This document shows positions 11,201 through 23,500 of a stretch of DNA of 64,000 bases, piece after piece. The DNA is from Cololabis saira (Eukaryota > Chordata > Actinopteri > Beloniformes > Belonidae): contig NC_084590.1 in assembly GCF_033807715.1 (NCBI RefSeq), positions 5,199,593 to 5,263,592 of the forward strand. The letters run 5' to 3'. The notes under the pieces were generated by a model, which worked only from the letters and a program-made list of their open reading frames with translations, was not told the origin of the DNA and searched no databases. Made by a program: the position numbers and the translations under genes. Position 1 is the first letter of the stretch; each line of letters opens with the position of its first letter.

Positions 11201-11924
11201 TCGCTTTTATACTAGTACCTACTCAGCGAGACTCGACTTGCCTCCAATCGCCTTGCCCTCGTTTATTTTCGAAAACCCAGATCAGAAGTAGGAGGTTGGA
11301 GTGAAGCTGCTGTGACGTATTTGATTGTGTGATCTAAACGGAGAAGACAACAACGCTAAAGATGTAGAACCTGGAGGAGATGATAGATGTGCTGCTGGGT
11401 CTGTGGCTTGTGTTTGATATCAAGTTAAAAAATGAGAGAGAGAGAAGATTCAAGTGGCGATGCTTTTTAATTTTCGTTAGTTCGTCTCGGCGCTGCAGAA
11501 AAGTCAGCTGGTGCCGTGAGCAGCTATGAAGAGACAGAGCTCCTGGTAGATCTGGTCGTTCCTTATCGCCCGTCTAAATCCCTTTTTAATTCTCTCCTCA
11601 GCACCAGGTTTATGAACATCTGCACCTCAGAGTTGGATCATGAAACAGACTTTTGCTGCCATTGCCTGTTGAATAAAACTAAGAAGCTGCGAGTCGTTCT
11701 TTCTCTGATTTCCTCCTCCTGACTCAGACGTCTGACTCCAACCCCCCGACCAATCGGTGGTCTGTAGTGTGATGATGTCAGATACAGCCGACTCAGCAGC
11801 TTAGAACCTCGGCAGAGTAGATAGAGAAAAAGTATCAACTCGGCACGCCTCCACCCACCTCGACCACTAGTGGAAAACCGGGCCGAGTCGAGTCGCGTTG
11901 AGTAGGTACTAGTGGAAAAGCGCC
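11201..11924 (+). mobile_element. family B MITE, copy 1
   Basis: The inverted ends contain ACTAGTACCTACTCAGC and GTAGGTACTAGTGGAAAAGC. Copies occur at 17580-19030 (same orientation) and 39840-40570 (opposite orientation). Inside, a short frame with SSYEETELLVDLVV is kept in all three copies, which suggests descent from a coding transposon. The insertion splits a Rex3-like relic, so the MITE arrived after it. The left end is slightly decayed (TCGCTTTTATACTAG). A target duplication is uncertain; ATA flanks both sides. Confidence 0.75.
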
Positions 11925-12235
11925 ATAAAAGTCCCTCCTCAATAAAGGAACTACTCACCCTACCCTTAAAGGAGAGTCGGGTCACTTTACGGGGGAAGCT
12001 TTTTTTCAACTGCTTGTATTCCTGATGCTATTCTTTCAGTCTCCAACCACAGTTCATGACCGTAAGTGAGGATTGTATGGAATATAACTTGATCAATAAA
12101 CTGAGAGTCCTGCCTTTAGGCTCAACTCTGTTCACCACAACAGACCAGTAAAGGAGTACGTATTACTGCAGAAACTCCAATCCGCCTGTCCGTCTACTCC
12201 GTTCTTCCCTCTCTCGTGTATGAGACCGTGGCACA
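11925..12235 (-). pseudogene. old Rex3/RTE-like LINE relic, upstream half
   Basis: This continues the relic broken at 11200. CTACTCACCCTACCCTTAAA, then CCACAGTTCATGACCGTAAG, then CAATCCGCCTGTCCGTCTAC line up in order with 47585-47995. On the minus strand this is the last third of the reverse transcriptase gene. Many indels are present, so it is not functional. Confidence 0.6.
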
Positions 12236-12380
12236 CTGGAACTCCTTCACCAAAGGCAGCACCTCATTCCAAACCTGGAGACAGCTTTTAACTGTTTTTC
12301 AACAGAATCAGTAAGTACAATATTTCAAAACAACAGCAGAATTTTTTCAGAGAAAAGAATTGAAAATTGAAAATTTGTAG

Positions 12381-12560
12381 TTACTACTGTCATTTAGCAG
12401 ACGCTTTTATCCAAAGCAACCATTTGTGGAGCAAAGGGGGTCAAGGGCATTGCTCAGGGGCCCAAGGCTGTTTGTCTTGGTTGCCATTCCGGGCTTGAAC
12501 CTGGGACTCTTACTTTAGACTCAAGAACACCTCTGTAGCCACTAGACTACCAAGCCCCGT
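12381..12560. mobile_element. old SINE-like dispersed repeat
   Basis: CATTTAGCAGACGCTTTTAT followed by CCAAAGC and GGGCATTGCTCAGGGGCCCA is a block I recognise as common across ray-finned fish genomes. Box-B-like GGCTTGAACC and CCACTAGACTACC follow. It is usually annotated as a SINE. I cannot name the subfamily or confirm the ends. Confidence 0.6.
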
Positions 12561-13722
12561 GGTCGTGGCCGTGGTCGTGGCAATACAGGGTCTGGAATCA
12601 AGGGCTTATTATTTGTGTTTAAAGTGTTCCTCTTCATTTTCTAATATGCTCCTCTTGTAATCTGTTTGATGACTCTACATTTATTAAAGCACTTTTTATG
12701 GCCTATGAGTATGAAATGCCCTGTAGAGATAAACTCGCCTTGCCTTTGGTGCAAATTAGGTCCTTGGACCAAGCACAATCAAGATTTACTACATAGAATC
12801 GTTAGCAATAGGGATTATTATTTATTCATTTATTTATTTTCCAAATTTTCAGTGTCTGGTGTCACACACAGGATCACAGTTTGCACACATTTCAGTGACA
12901 CAGATCCGAGCTAACCAATCCTGACCAATCACCTTTCGCTGTACTGTACTGTTCACTGTACTTTCCTGCACATAATATTTAGGAGCTCTTGAGAAGGTGT
13001 AGGTGCATGTGCCGCTAAAGCTTGGGTTAGACGACGTTTATGAGGAAATGGGAGGCTCATAATACAGTGGATTTTGAATGTTTTCTTCTTTTGTAATAGA
13101 CATATTTCTCTGAAGAAAACATCCATATCTGGACAACACAAAGGCTGTCAAACTCACCTGCGCTTTGGTAGTTAACAGATTAGTGTCAATATGGCCAAAT
13201 GTTTGCCGTGCTCACTTTAGATCATCATTGATCGCCTTCCGAAAAAAACAATACCAAGGAGCCGTTAAATGTTGTTTCACTCTCAGGTTTCACTGAGGCA
13301 GTAGAAGACATCACATAGGGTAGATGACAGTCCATCATACGAGACTGCCTGCTGATTTTAACACAAAACTCAATCCAAATGGCTTCAAATGGCTGAGAGG
13401 AAGTAAGCTCTCTGTTTACTCTGTATGTGCCATTGTGAAAACAAGCATGTCGATACAGTGAGTTCCCTAATCACTGTCAGCTGTTTCCTATTGGCATATT
13501 GAATTACTTTCCCCCCTGCTACTGTGTCAATTTGAATCCAGCCCGAATGATAGATGCTCTTTCCTACATAACCAAAATCTGAGATATAAATGCATCTCAT
13601 GTCTTGTGCTTCGCGTGGTCTTTTTATTCTCCTCTTTGGTGATCTAGACATATACAGCCGTTCTCTGTCAACCACTTGCTCTGGATTTTTCCCATCATGT
13701 ACTTTTACGCCATTAGACTCTG
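12561..13722. other. no feature recognised
   Basis: I see no splice-bounded exon or transposon terminus in this stretch. A short ATTT repeat lies at about 12820-12840. Confidence 0.4.
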
Positions 13723-13933
13723 TGACTGCGTTTCCATGCATCAATAACCCTTTTAAAACCGAATATTAGCAATAACCCGGTTTTGCACGGCCATGTAAAC
13801 ACCAATAACCCCTTTGAATAACCCCAATATGCTCATATTCGGGTTTTTAAAAACCCAAATATGACCCCTGGGTTACTCCTTTTAAAACCCGAATATTCGG
13901 TCATGTAAACGCCAAACGGAATATCCCCATCAA
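13723..13933 (-). mobile_element. family A MITE, truncated copy
   Basis: It begins TGACTGCGTTTCCATGCATC and follows the 28784-29376 copy through CCATGTAAAC, ACCAATAACCCC and GGAATATCCCCATCAA, then stops abruptly. The other terminus and about 380 bp are missing. Confidence 0.75.
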
Positions 13934-15117
13934 TGTCATCTGAGGTCAGGACCAAATTGCCCATGTACCAGCATCTTTGGAATGGTTTGCATACATTACA
14001 TGAGATCACATGACAATTACCCTGATTAGAAAAAACACCCAATATTTTGGGTTCATGCTGTCTGAAAAAAAAGGAAGAATCATCCCATTATTTTGTTATC
14101 TTCTTTCTCTACTCTATGTAGTTCCAACGTTTTCCCCTTTGGACTGAAGTTAATTTGCAGATTTCCTGTTTGCATTGTTTACTCTGCATTAGGTGTGATA
14201 TCCGTTTCTGCCCAGTTGCGATGTTAAAAGTGCTGCATCACATAACCCGCCAGTGACTAATTACCGGTGGGAGGAACTACAGGCACATCTGTCAGAATAC
14301 ATGGACTTAGTCCAGTTTAAAGTTTAGGGTTTTAACGCAAATATTTAGATTGGGCCTGGGCTTCAAGTGAGTCTCTGTTTAGGTCCAAGCCTGTGAGAAT
14401 GTGTCCGTATGTGTCCGTGAGTGTGAGCGTGGTATGGCACGTTGCCGAGACAGACATACACAAGCCACGGCTCGCTGCTGAAGCCTAATAGTTAGCAAAG
14501 TATGACAGCTGTCTAATTTGACGTGCCTTGAATTAGCTCAGTGGGTGGCGTGTGTGTATGTGCATGCCGTAATCTGGGGGAGTCATCTGGAATTAACTGC
14601 ACACAGGTTAATGCATTTCCATATTTGAATGCCATATGTTTTGGTGTGTAAGTGCACGTTTGTGTTGGGTGGTGAGTAAAGTGCCTTGAGGCGGGCCCTG
14701 GTATCGATGGGGATTACTAACACTTAGTAACACCACCGAGACTGCAAGAGGAGTAAATGATTTAGAAGCACTGGCCTTAATGTAATGAAAGAAAGGCCCT
14801 GCCTGTCAAGAACCCCCGTACGCACACATACCTACCTATGGGTGTTAATCCTGTGAGCTTACATCTCCATTAACACTAACTCTGTGCCACAAAGCTAGCT
14901 AGCACTCTCTGTTTCCCTGAGGATATCAGAGACTCTCTCCGGCTCGCCGTCGGCCTCTCCGACACACACACAAACACGCACAGCCTGGGGGAATGTCAGT
15001 ACGAGTTCACACCACAGTCGGAGAAGTCCGTGGACGAGTGAATACTCTTAAAAATGAAGTTATATCATGTGATTGATATCTGAATGTACCTGCATCAACA
15101 CTCTGCTGTTAACGTAC
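13934..15117. other. no feature recognised
   Basis: I find no open frame with family signatures and no repeat shared with the rest of the window. Confidence 0.4.
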
Positions 15118-15650
15118 AGGCATGGACAAAAGTTTGGCACTAATGTACATTTTGTTTTTGGATCATTTTGCTCCTTCAGTATTTTTAGAAATTGTTTTTT
15201 TTTCACATTTTTGTCATGGTATATTAAATACCATTAACAAGAACTTAATCAGAAGCTTTTATTGGCAAATCCATCAGATTTAATCAAAGAGTCAATTACT
15301 GTGTTGACCCTTCTCCAAACCTTCTGTAACTGGCTCTGACATGATGGATATCCTGACCTCTGGATGTCCAGTCTTCAAAGCAACGTTGCACCAGTCCAGT
15401 GTTGCACAAATACGAGGCCGAACCAGACCGCTTCAAAGTTATGTGCGTGATCTGCTTGGCAACTCTGCTGCCTGCGGAAGAAACTTACCGAAAACCAAAG
15501 AGCGCTGTTGAGTCTCGTACCAGACTAAGATGGAAACAACCTTAAGCCATCTGGGCTCGTAGTTCCGTCTCAGCTGGTTGTCAGAGTGGCTTCCCCTACA
15601 ACTCTACCCAAAAACACTGTCCTAAATAGAGAAGGTTATCAGAACGTCCT
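15118..15650. mobile_element. possible decayed Tc1/mariner-type element
   Basis: TACAGGCATGGACAAAAGTT at 15117-15136 resembles the terminus of Tc1/mariner-type fish elements and begins at a TA. I could not find the matching far end, and no transposase frame is readable. The assignment is weak. Confidence 0.25.
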
Positions 15651-15694
15651 CTGAGAGCAACTTGTATCAACAATTTCTGCATCTTCCAGCGTTT

Positions 15695-15885
15695 TTGGGG
15701 TTAGTTAGCGGTAGCTTAGCTCAGACCGTATTCGGATCTCGAGATTTGGGTCGATTGCTGCTCGTGTTTTGGTCGGCTCCGTGTCAGTTTCGTATTTCGT
15801 TTGTGGTTTTTGTTGCAGATTTCCAGTGCTCGACATGTGCCTCCGTGTGCTCTTGCTGTTACCTGATTTTCCTTGGATAGTTTTT
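15695..15885 (+). repeat. dispersed repeat shared with 45810-46000
   Basis: The segment from GGTAGCTTAGCTCAGAC through GATTTCCAGTGCTCGAC to TCCGTGTGCTC is matched, in inverted orientation and with scattered changes, by 45810-46000. Neither copy has a clean coding signature. The pattern would fit the 5' region of a LINE, which I infer only from its dispersed, GC-rich character. Confidence 0.6.
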
Positions 15886-16794
15886 CCAAGTCCCTTTTTG
15901 TACATATTTCCTTGTTCAGGTCTTAATTATGACCAGTTTTAATCGCTGAAGGGAAGTTATGTATTTGTGCTCGTTATTGTTGTTACTTTTCCACTTTTTT
16001 CATGTAACAATTAGCAGGACGATGCATGTTGTCTAAAGTATGCATTCACACACAATACAAGCAACACTTGAAATGGCCATATACTGACATGTGTCATCAG
16101 AATCGGAGCATTTGCAGATTCACAAAAGCAGGAGTTGTTGCACAGCTGTGGTATTAGTTGACATAATCCCGTGAAGGTGGGGCTCAACTGAATGCACTTC
16201 CCACCTTGTAAACAAAAGACTGTTTTTGCAGTGTCCTCCCTAAAAGTATCACAACCTAAATATACTCTCTCTATTTAAGACAAACTCTCACACACCATTA
16301 CTTCTTATACAGCCCCCATAATAAAGGACTTAGTTCTGTCAGCCGGCCTCAACTAAAACCTAATTGATCAAGAGCTGGCCGGGCATTGGCACTTTTACTG
16401 CACAGGTAACCCAGAAACCGTGGCATGAGCGCTCAGGACATCATACACAACGTGTGTGTGTGTGTGTTTACACCTCTAATGGTGTGAGAAATCAGTTCCC
16501 TGTTAGATTTTCAGGTAAGAACATGTTTGCAGCCTTTTCTCTTTTTGACACAGTTATCTTATTTCTGAACTGGTTATGTAGTTATGCAACAGTCTGGGCT
16601 GTAAACCTCCTCATGAACATCTCAGAGGCTCCACACTAACAGCTAACACACTACATGTGCTGTAACACAGTAAGGATTTCAAAAGAGATGTAGATCGATG
16701 CGTGTGATATCAAACCTGCTATAGGTCATTCTTGTTTATGTGCCTTAAAGATTTGACCTTTTTTTGTTTTTTTTTAAGCGTATGTTTTAACATG
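15886..16794. other. no feature recognised
   Basis: A short GT run lies near 16451-16466. I see nothing else identifiable. Confidence 0.4.
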
Positions 16795-16970
16795 TATGTT
16801 ATGTTAGATTCACCAATCACCACTTACTTCGGAATTAAGTTTAATTCGGAATGGCCATTTTCATTCGGAATTAGGTGTTTACATGGTCATTTTTACTCAT
16901 TTTAAATCGGATTTAATTTGAATTCTGAATTAAAGAGGAATTAAACTTCCCATGTAAACGCACTCACTGA
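16795..16970. mobile_element. partial MITE with GGAATTAA motifs
   Basis: TTCGGAATTAAGTTTAATTC and an oppositely oriented copy near 16930-16950 (GAATTAAAGAGGAATTAA) form an imperfect inverted pair. The right end CCCATGTAAACGCACTCA reads TGAGTGCGTTTACATGGG on the other strand, similar in style to family A termini. The left terminus is not preserved. Confidence 0.4.
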
Positions 16971-16975
16971 GACTC

Positions 16976-17440
16976 ATGAGACTCATGAGACCAGGCAATG
17001 GGTTTCCAATCTTTCCTTGCACAGTTTTGATGAGGCGGCCGCTGCTGTAACCCATCTGTTTCGAGGTGTTGTGTGTTCCAAGATGGTTTTCTGTGTACTG
17101 TGGTTGTTAAAAAAGAGGTTGTTTGAGTGTTGCCTTTCTGTCATCTCAAACCAGTATGGCCACTCTCCTCTAACCTCTGGCATAAACAAGACATTTTCAC
17201 CCAGAGAACTGCTGATCATGGCATATTTTCTCTTTTTCAAACCCCTCTATTTCTGAAAAACTCAGACCAACAAGCTAATCCACGTTCAAAGTCACTTAAA
17301 CCACCTTTCTTCCCCATTCTGACGCTGGGCTTGAACTGCAGCAGGTCTTCTTGACCATGTCCACATGCCTAAATACACTGAAGGGCTTCCATGTGATTGG
17401 CTGATGAGATCTTTAAGTCAAAGAGCAGACCCAACAGGTG
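16976..17440 (-). pseudogene. decayed Tc1-like transposase fragment
   Basis: Read from about 17380 leftward on the minus strand, an ATG is followed by GKKGGLSDFERGL, the usual start of a fish Tc1-like transposase. The pieces after it match the helix-turn-helix and linker region in broken frames, with a deletion soon after the start. GACTCATGAGACCAGGCAAT at its left side is also characteristic of this widespread family. No catalytic DDE region remains. Confidence 0.65.
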
Positions 17441-17579
17441 GCACCTTCAGCGTGTCATCATAGTTAGGAAAGGATTTGCGTCTGTAAAGGATCTTTACCG
17501 AAGAACATTCAACAGAAGCTGATAAAAGTGTACGGCTGAAGACTGTTGTTGTGGTAAGCTTGTGTTAAGCTATACTTAT

Positions 17580-19030
17580 GGCACTTTTCCACTAGTACCT
17601 ACTCAGCTCTACTCAGCTCAGCTCGGCTCGACTCAACTCGGCCTGGTTTCTTTTCCATAACAATTTAGCACCTGGAGCAGAAGTACGAGGGTTGGAGGAA
17701 GCTGCTGTGACGTATTTGATTGTGTATCTAAACAAAGAAGACAACAACACTAAAGATGTAGAACCTGGAGGAGATGATAGATGTGCTGCTGGGTCTGTGG
17801 CATTTTTTTTTTCTCGTTTTTCTTCTGACGAAAGGAGGGCCTTTTTGCCCCCTTAAACGTGCCCCAAAAGTCACCAAATTTTGCACGCAAGCCAATTTGA
17901 TATTTAATGGTTTGCATTAATGGGCGTGGCCTAACGGCTCAACAGCGCCCCCTAGCCCCCAAGCCCCACAATATGGTTTGACGTACATGCACAAAAATCG
18001 GTACACACCTGTATCATGTCGCAACTTAAAGAAAAGTCTCTTGGTGCCATGGCCGAAACCGAACAGGAAGTCGGCCATTTTGAATTAATCGTGTAATTTT
18101 GGGGCAATTTATGCCATTTCTTCGGCCGTTAATGCGTCCCGAACCGTAACGTGCACCCAGATGTGTTATACATCAAAATGTGCGTCTCGATCCTGCGACG
18201 ATGGGCATTACTTTTTTTCAGTCAAAAGCGTTACCGTGGTAATGGTAGACGCCAAAAAGCGCACCCACCCTTCATCTGATTGGTCCATATTTGATAGTTC
18301 TTACTTTCTGCTCTAACGTTTGAATGGTTTGACATAAAGAGTCGTGGGTGGTGTCATCGGACTTGGTTTTAAGTCCTTGACCATAATTGGTGCAAATTAA
18401 CCCCGCCCCTTCTTCTGATTGCTCGATATTTGATAGTTCCTATTTTCGGCCATATTTTTTGAATGGTTTGACATAAAGAGTCTTGGGTGGTGTCATCGGA
18501 CTTAGTTTTGAGTCCTTGACCTTTATTGGTGAAAATTGCACGCGCGAGGGCCCGTTCATCGCTACTTGCAGCTTTAATTTTTTTTGTTTCTCTTGGCGCT
18601 GGTGAAATGTCAGCTGGAGCCGTGAGCAGCTATGAAGAGACAGAGCTCCTGGTAGATCTGGTCGTTCCTTATCGCCCGTCTAGATCCCTTTTTAATTCTC
18701 TCCTCAGCCACCAGGTTTATGAACATCTGACCCTCAGAGTTGGATCATGAAACAGACTTTTGCTGCCATTGCCTGTTTAATAAAAAGAACAAGAATCCGT
18801 CAGAGTCTCTTTCTCTGATTTTCTCCTCCTGACTCAGACGTCTGACTCCAACCCCCCGACCAATCGGTGGCCTGTAGTGTGATGATGTCAGATACAGCCG
18901 ACTCAGCAGCTTAGAACCTCGGCAGAATAGATACAGGAAAGTATCTACTCTGCACGTTAGACCCCTAGTGGAAAAGAACCAAACCGAGGCAAGGCAAGTC
19001 GGGCTGAGTAGGTACTAGTGGAAAAGCGCC
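17580..19030 (+). mobile_element. family B MITE, copy 2, carrying a nested repeat
   Basis: Ends: GGCACTTTTCCACTAGTACC at the left and GGTACTAGTGGAAAAGCGCC at the right, a near-perfect terminal inverted repeat. The flanking parts match copy 1 (AACCTGGAGGAGATGATAG, then GAGACAGAGCTCCTGGTAG). The element is twice the size of copies 1 and 3 because another repeat sits inside it at about 17803-18577, where about 100 bp of the host element is also missing. Confidence 0.85.
17803..18577 (+). repeat. repeat nested in the family B MITE, with an internal duplication
   Basis: The segment starts in a T-run and runs through CTGACGAAAGGAGGGCC to CGAGGGCCCGTTCATCGC and CTTGCAGCTTTAA. These motifs are familiar from other fish genomes as an untyped dispersed repeat. 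GAATGGTTTGACATAAAGAG followed by GGGTGGTGTCATCGGACTT occurs twice (about 18322 and 18460), so it contains a diverged duplication of roughly 140 bp. There is no coding potential. Confidence 0.65.
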
Positions 19031-19074
19031 ATTACTGTATAGTGTATGTTTTATTTAACATTTAGTTTTTAGCT

Positions 19075-19345
19075 GGACGGTAGTTTATAGCGGTATGTTA
19101 CAGCTGGAAGGTTCCTGGTTCAAATCTTGGCGGGGGGATCTCTGCGTTCATGTTCTCCCGCGCTTGCATGGGTTTTCCCTCACAGTCCATGGTAGGTGTG
19201 TTGTTTGTGATTCTTAGCTGCCAGTAGGAGCGGGTGCGAGTGTGTGGTTGTCTGTAGGTGGTCTTGTGACGGGCTGGCGTCCCATCCAGTGCCTTCTTCC
19301 CAGAGAGCTGGGATGGGCTCCAGCAGACCCTGTGACCTCCAATAG
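19075..19345 (+). mobile_element. tRNA-derived SINE, copy 1
   Basis: Box-B-like GGTTCAAATC (19108-19117), then ATGTTCTCCCGCGCTTGCAT, TGGGTTTTCCCTCACAGTCC, GACGGGCTGGCGTCCCATCC and GGGATGGGCTCCAGCAGACC follow in the order of a widespread fish tRNA-type SINE. A second copy lies at 22500-22845. The 5' A-box side is degraded. Confidence 0.75.
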
Positions 19346-19756
19346 GAAGAAGCAGCTGGAGATGATAGAGCTATCATTTCTTCCCTGTTTAGTTTTGATT
19401 TAAACCCGTTTTTAAAAACTAGAAGCCCAGTCAACATCATCAAACTCGATTTCTGAAACAGCATTAGAGCAGTAAAAACTGGTATGTGTACTTGAGAGGT
19501 GACTGTGTTGTACACACATTCTGCTGCAGTGTGATTAAATCTTTAAAGAAAGTAGCGCTGGCTGCAGAGATAAGTAGGGCCAGTACATGGGGGCTAAGAG
19601 CTGGGTGGAGAGGGACTTTTAATCCTGCAGGATTTTAACATGTTGGAGGGAAAAACAACGACCTTCCTCCAGCCAACAGTACATCTTCACATTCCCAAAG
19701 ATTTACAGGCAGAAATTAAAAAGGAAAAAAAACACATTTGGATGCCAAACGAGCCG

Positions 19757-19814
<58 letters not shown>

Positions 19815-19858
19815 GCGTGTGCGTGTGCGTGTGTGTGTGTGCGCGTGTGCGTGTGCAT
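19757..19858. repeat. GT/GC-GT dinucleotide microsatellite
   Basis: (GT)n of about 50 bp grades into GTGTGC variants. It sits just left of a hAT insertion. Confidence 0.95.
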
Positions 19859-19913
19859 GTCCAGCCACCTTGGCGTGTGTGCAGTGTGTGTGTTCATGCA
19901 GAATACTGAATGT

Positions 19914-20821
19914 TAGGGCTGGGTATTGTTAAGAACTTTCGATTCGATTTTGATTCTTTAGGTTTCGATTCGATATTGATTTAAATGCTTTGATATCGAT
20001 TCAGTAAGATGTAGAAATACACAAATACCTGTTGGCAACTTTCCATTATTTTTATTTTCATGCCTATAACACGTGGCATGTTACTTCACATAGAAATGAA
20101 CTGAGCAATTAAACTTAGCAGCACCATAATGGCTCACTTGTGCATTTGTACTGTAGTACAAAAGTTAAAATTTAAAAAAACACATGACAGTTCTGTGTCA
20201 ACATGATCCACAGGTTTGTTGTGTTGCTTTTGTATTTTAGTTCTGCCTGGCGCAACTTAAGCTGCTTCCACATATTGCGGGGTTTGCGCCACGCCCACTG
20301 CCGGATAGGGAGCAGAGTCGGCCGAAATGTCGTCACAGCGACATTTCGGGTGAAATTAAAAAATGTCCAATTCGGGCAGGCAGGCGCGGCACAACGCCAC
20401 GGCAGGCGGCCTCTCGCCCGCCACCGAGCTCGGCTGCAGAGCGGTCCGCTGTTGCGCCGCGGCAGCACATACACATGAATGGGATCGCCGGCGGCGGTCT
20501 GCGTTTTGCGCCCTCTCTGTGAAAGGGGCTTCACACACCTCCCTACTTTTGTCTGTTTCTCCTGTTCCTTCTTTATATGGGATTTCAAAATGAGTCCAAA
20601 CATCTGATCTGAAAGATTTTCCGCTTGCCATCGTCGCCATTTTATTGTTGTTTGGTCGTGTGCAGCCACCGTCCACAAAACGCAAATCATAAGAAAATGT
20701 TGCACACAGCGCCCCCGCTGGCCTGGAGGTGAATCCATTCAGAGGCCAAACTTAATCCATATTGAATTAGGGCGGGGAGAATCGCGATGCATCGATTTTT
20801 TGATATTTTTACCCACCCCTA
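19914..20821. mobile_element. hAT non-autonomous element, 908 bp, 8-bp TSD CTGAATGT
   Basis: The left end TAGGGCTGGGTATTG and right end TTTTTACCCACCCCTA form an imperfect inverted pair. The flanks carry a perfect 8-bp duplication, CTGAATGT, at 19906-19913 and 20822-20829, diagnostic of hAT insertion. The interior has TTCGATTCGATTTTGATTC-type palindromes at the left and GATGCATCGATTTTTTGATA at the right, and a CpG-rich core (about 20280-20500). No transposase is present. Confidence 0.9.
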
Positions 20822-20829
20822 CTGAATGT

Positions 20830-21797
20830 AGGTGAGTGTTTAAAGGAGGAGTGAAGAGGATGGAAGAGTGAAAACAAGTCATTTTAGTGTATATTTGTGT
20901 ATAAGGAGAAACAAGAGATAAGACATTAGAAGTGTGATGCACTTGGGGACAACATTTACGGTTGCATGGAAACACGGCTGTTACATTTCATCAGAGAGAG
21001 AAAGAGCGCGGTATTGTTGCAGCAGGTTTTCCCAACAGCTCTCAATAGTGTATCAGTCCTGGGAGACTAGTTAGTGATCAATTTAAACTTCTGAACATGT
21101 TCTGAGATGTATAATTACTGGACAGTAGCACCAGCAGAGGTAGTTTGAATCTGAAGCTGTCAGTCGGCCTGCACATACCCACACTGGCCGAGGCTTGGCC
21201 TGATAAACCTAAAGCTCTTCCTAACCTTCTGCCAAGCTCTTATCATCCACAAAAGCTACCGCGGTCAGAGCCTTTGATGTTGCTGGCTGACGGGCTATCA
21301 GGGAGCAGACGGCTGACTACTGCCTGCAGACTACTGTGCGTGTTTTTGTGTGTGTGCGTGCCCCGAGGCCTGGCCAATCTCCACTGTGCTGCGGGCCAGT
21401 GACAGGTGCTAATGCCGGGGCGAGAGGTTGCACGGGCCTCCCAGCTCACCAGAAAGATAACACCGACTGACCTCCAAAAGCACACAATCTCACATACTCA
21501 CTCTCACACACCGTGGCTTAACTTCCTGATAGCTTCACTTCAGAAGCGGCTTGTTTGTGTGTATTGGACTGATTTTTTTCCTAAGGATTTCCCTCCGGTG
21601 CCAGCAGAGCCTCCTTCAAAGACTTGTTTAGAGCCTGTTAGATGTGAGCCTGCTCCTCTGGGTGCATGTTTGTCAAACAACAACCCTCGGATTCGCCTTA
21701 TAAATGATATGACCTCATTAGGTCTTGCACGCTGGTTCATTTAATACTTGTGCCTTTGGATAAGCAGAAGGGTTAGGGTTATGGTTGAAGGTTGAAG
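20830..21797. other. no feature recognised
   Basis: The stretch between two hAT insertions shows no coding exon or repeat terminus that I can support. Confidence 0.4.
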
Positions 21798-21805
21798 GTT
21801 GTAGC

Positions 21806-22410
<605 letters not shown>

Positions 22411-22499
22411 GTTGTAGCTGACAGGGACAAAGATGGACAGGAGACAGCTCCGTGTTGCTGTGAAATGTTCTGTATTATTCATGAAGTTTGATTATTAAA

Positions 22500-22845
22500 C
22501 ACAGCATTGTGGGTTTAGTGTGTCCGGTAGCACGGTGGGTCGGCGGTTCCACTCCCGGGCTGTGTGGGGTGGGTGTTTGCTCCTGCGAGCCTGGGTTTTC
22601 TCCGGGTGCTCCGGCCTCCTCCCACACTCCAAACACATGCGTGCTAGCTTGATTGACGGTTCTGTATTGCTTGTCCGCGGGAGTGTGTGAGGTTGTCTCT
22701 GTACGTGTCCCTGCGATGGGCCGGTGACCTGTCCAGGGTGCACCCTGCCTGCCGTCTGTAGGGAGCTGGGACAGACCCCGGCAGGCCCCCGTCACCCTGC
22801 ACACCATCAAGCAGGGATAGAATATGCATGGATGAGGTTTCCAGA
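22500..22845 (+). mobile_element. tRNA-derived SINE, copy 2
   Basis: CGGTAGCACGGTGGGTCGGC, GGGTTTTCTCCGGGTGCTCC, GGCCTCCTCCCACACTCCAA, GGTGACCTGTCCAGGGTGCA and GGGAGCTGGGACAGACCCCG follow the consensus order of the same SINE as at 19075. It is better preserved through the body, and the tail ends near GGGATAGAATATGCATGGAT. Confidence 0.8.
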
Positions 22846-22974
22846 TGAATAAATATTAAATAACAAAAAACAAATGAACTTCGGAATAACTGTAATAAAT
22901 AGGTCATTTTATCCCTGATGTGTGAGTCAAGCCGTGTGTTTGATTGAATGGATCTGATTTAGAATTTAGAATTT

Positions 22975-23500
22975 ATTAAAGGATAGCCCCTGGAGATGTA
23001 ACATCTCATTTTCAAGGGGTCCCATAAAACATACATTACAATAAATCACATTACAGTACTGTACATACATGATATAAAACAAACCCCCTCCCACACACAA
23101 CCCCTACACACGTAAGTATAGTTACAAAGTAGACTACCGTAATTGAATAACCAAAACAATTAGATAAATATAACATAACAGAGAAAAAAATAAATAAATA
23201 AAATAATACATAGAAAAAAAAACAAAAAATACATAAATAAATTAAAAACATAGGCAATTTGTTTTAAGATGAGAATATAATGACAACTTAAAACAATGAA
23301 AAGAGGTAATAGAACGCAAAAAGAGAAGAAGATTATTCCAATCTGATGCTTTAAAATGAGCTTTAAAATAAAATGATCTTTTACCAACCTCTTTTAAAAT
23401 TCTAGGAACAAAGAAAAAAAGAAAATGCATATGTCTGAGTGAGTATGAAGAGTTATATGGAATCATGAGTTCTTTTAAATATGGAGGACAGTGAAAATAA
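22975..23500. mobile_element. LINE-tail-like dispersed repeat, copy 1
   Basis: GGATAGCCCCTGGAGATG, AAGGGGTCCCATAAAACATA and CTCCCACACACAACCCC match, in the same order, 48040-48160. A/T-rich sequence follows, with ATTCCAATCTGATGC near 23335, again comparable to 48455-48475. The unit looks like the 3' part of an uncharacterised LINE. No coding part is attached. Confidence 0.5.

Noticed and set aside
12381..12560. A tRNA gene near 12490
   Set aside because: Box-B similarity belongs to an old SINE-like repeat; no acceptor stem pairing seen.
19075..19345. A tRNA gene suggested by the box-B-like sequence
   Set aside because: The A box and clover-leaf are not readable and the body follows a SINE.
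20172..20738. 188-codon minus-strand frame
   Set aside because: It lies within a non-autonomous hAT element; composition only, no transposase motif.
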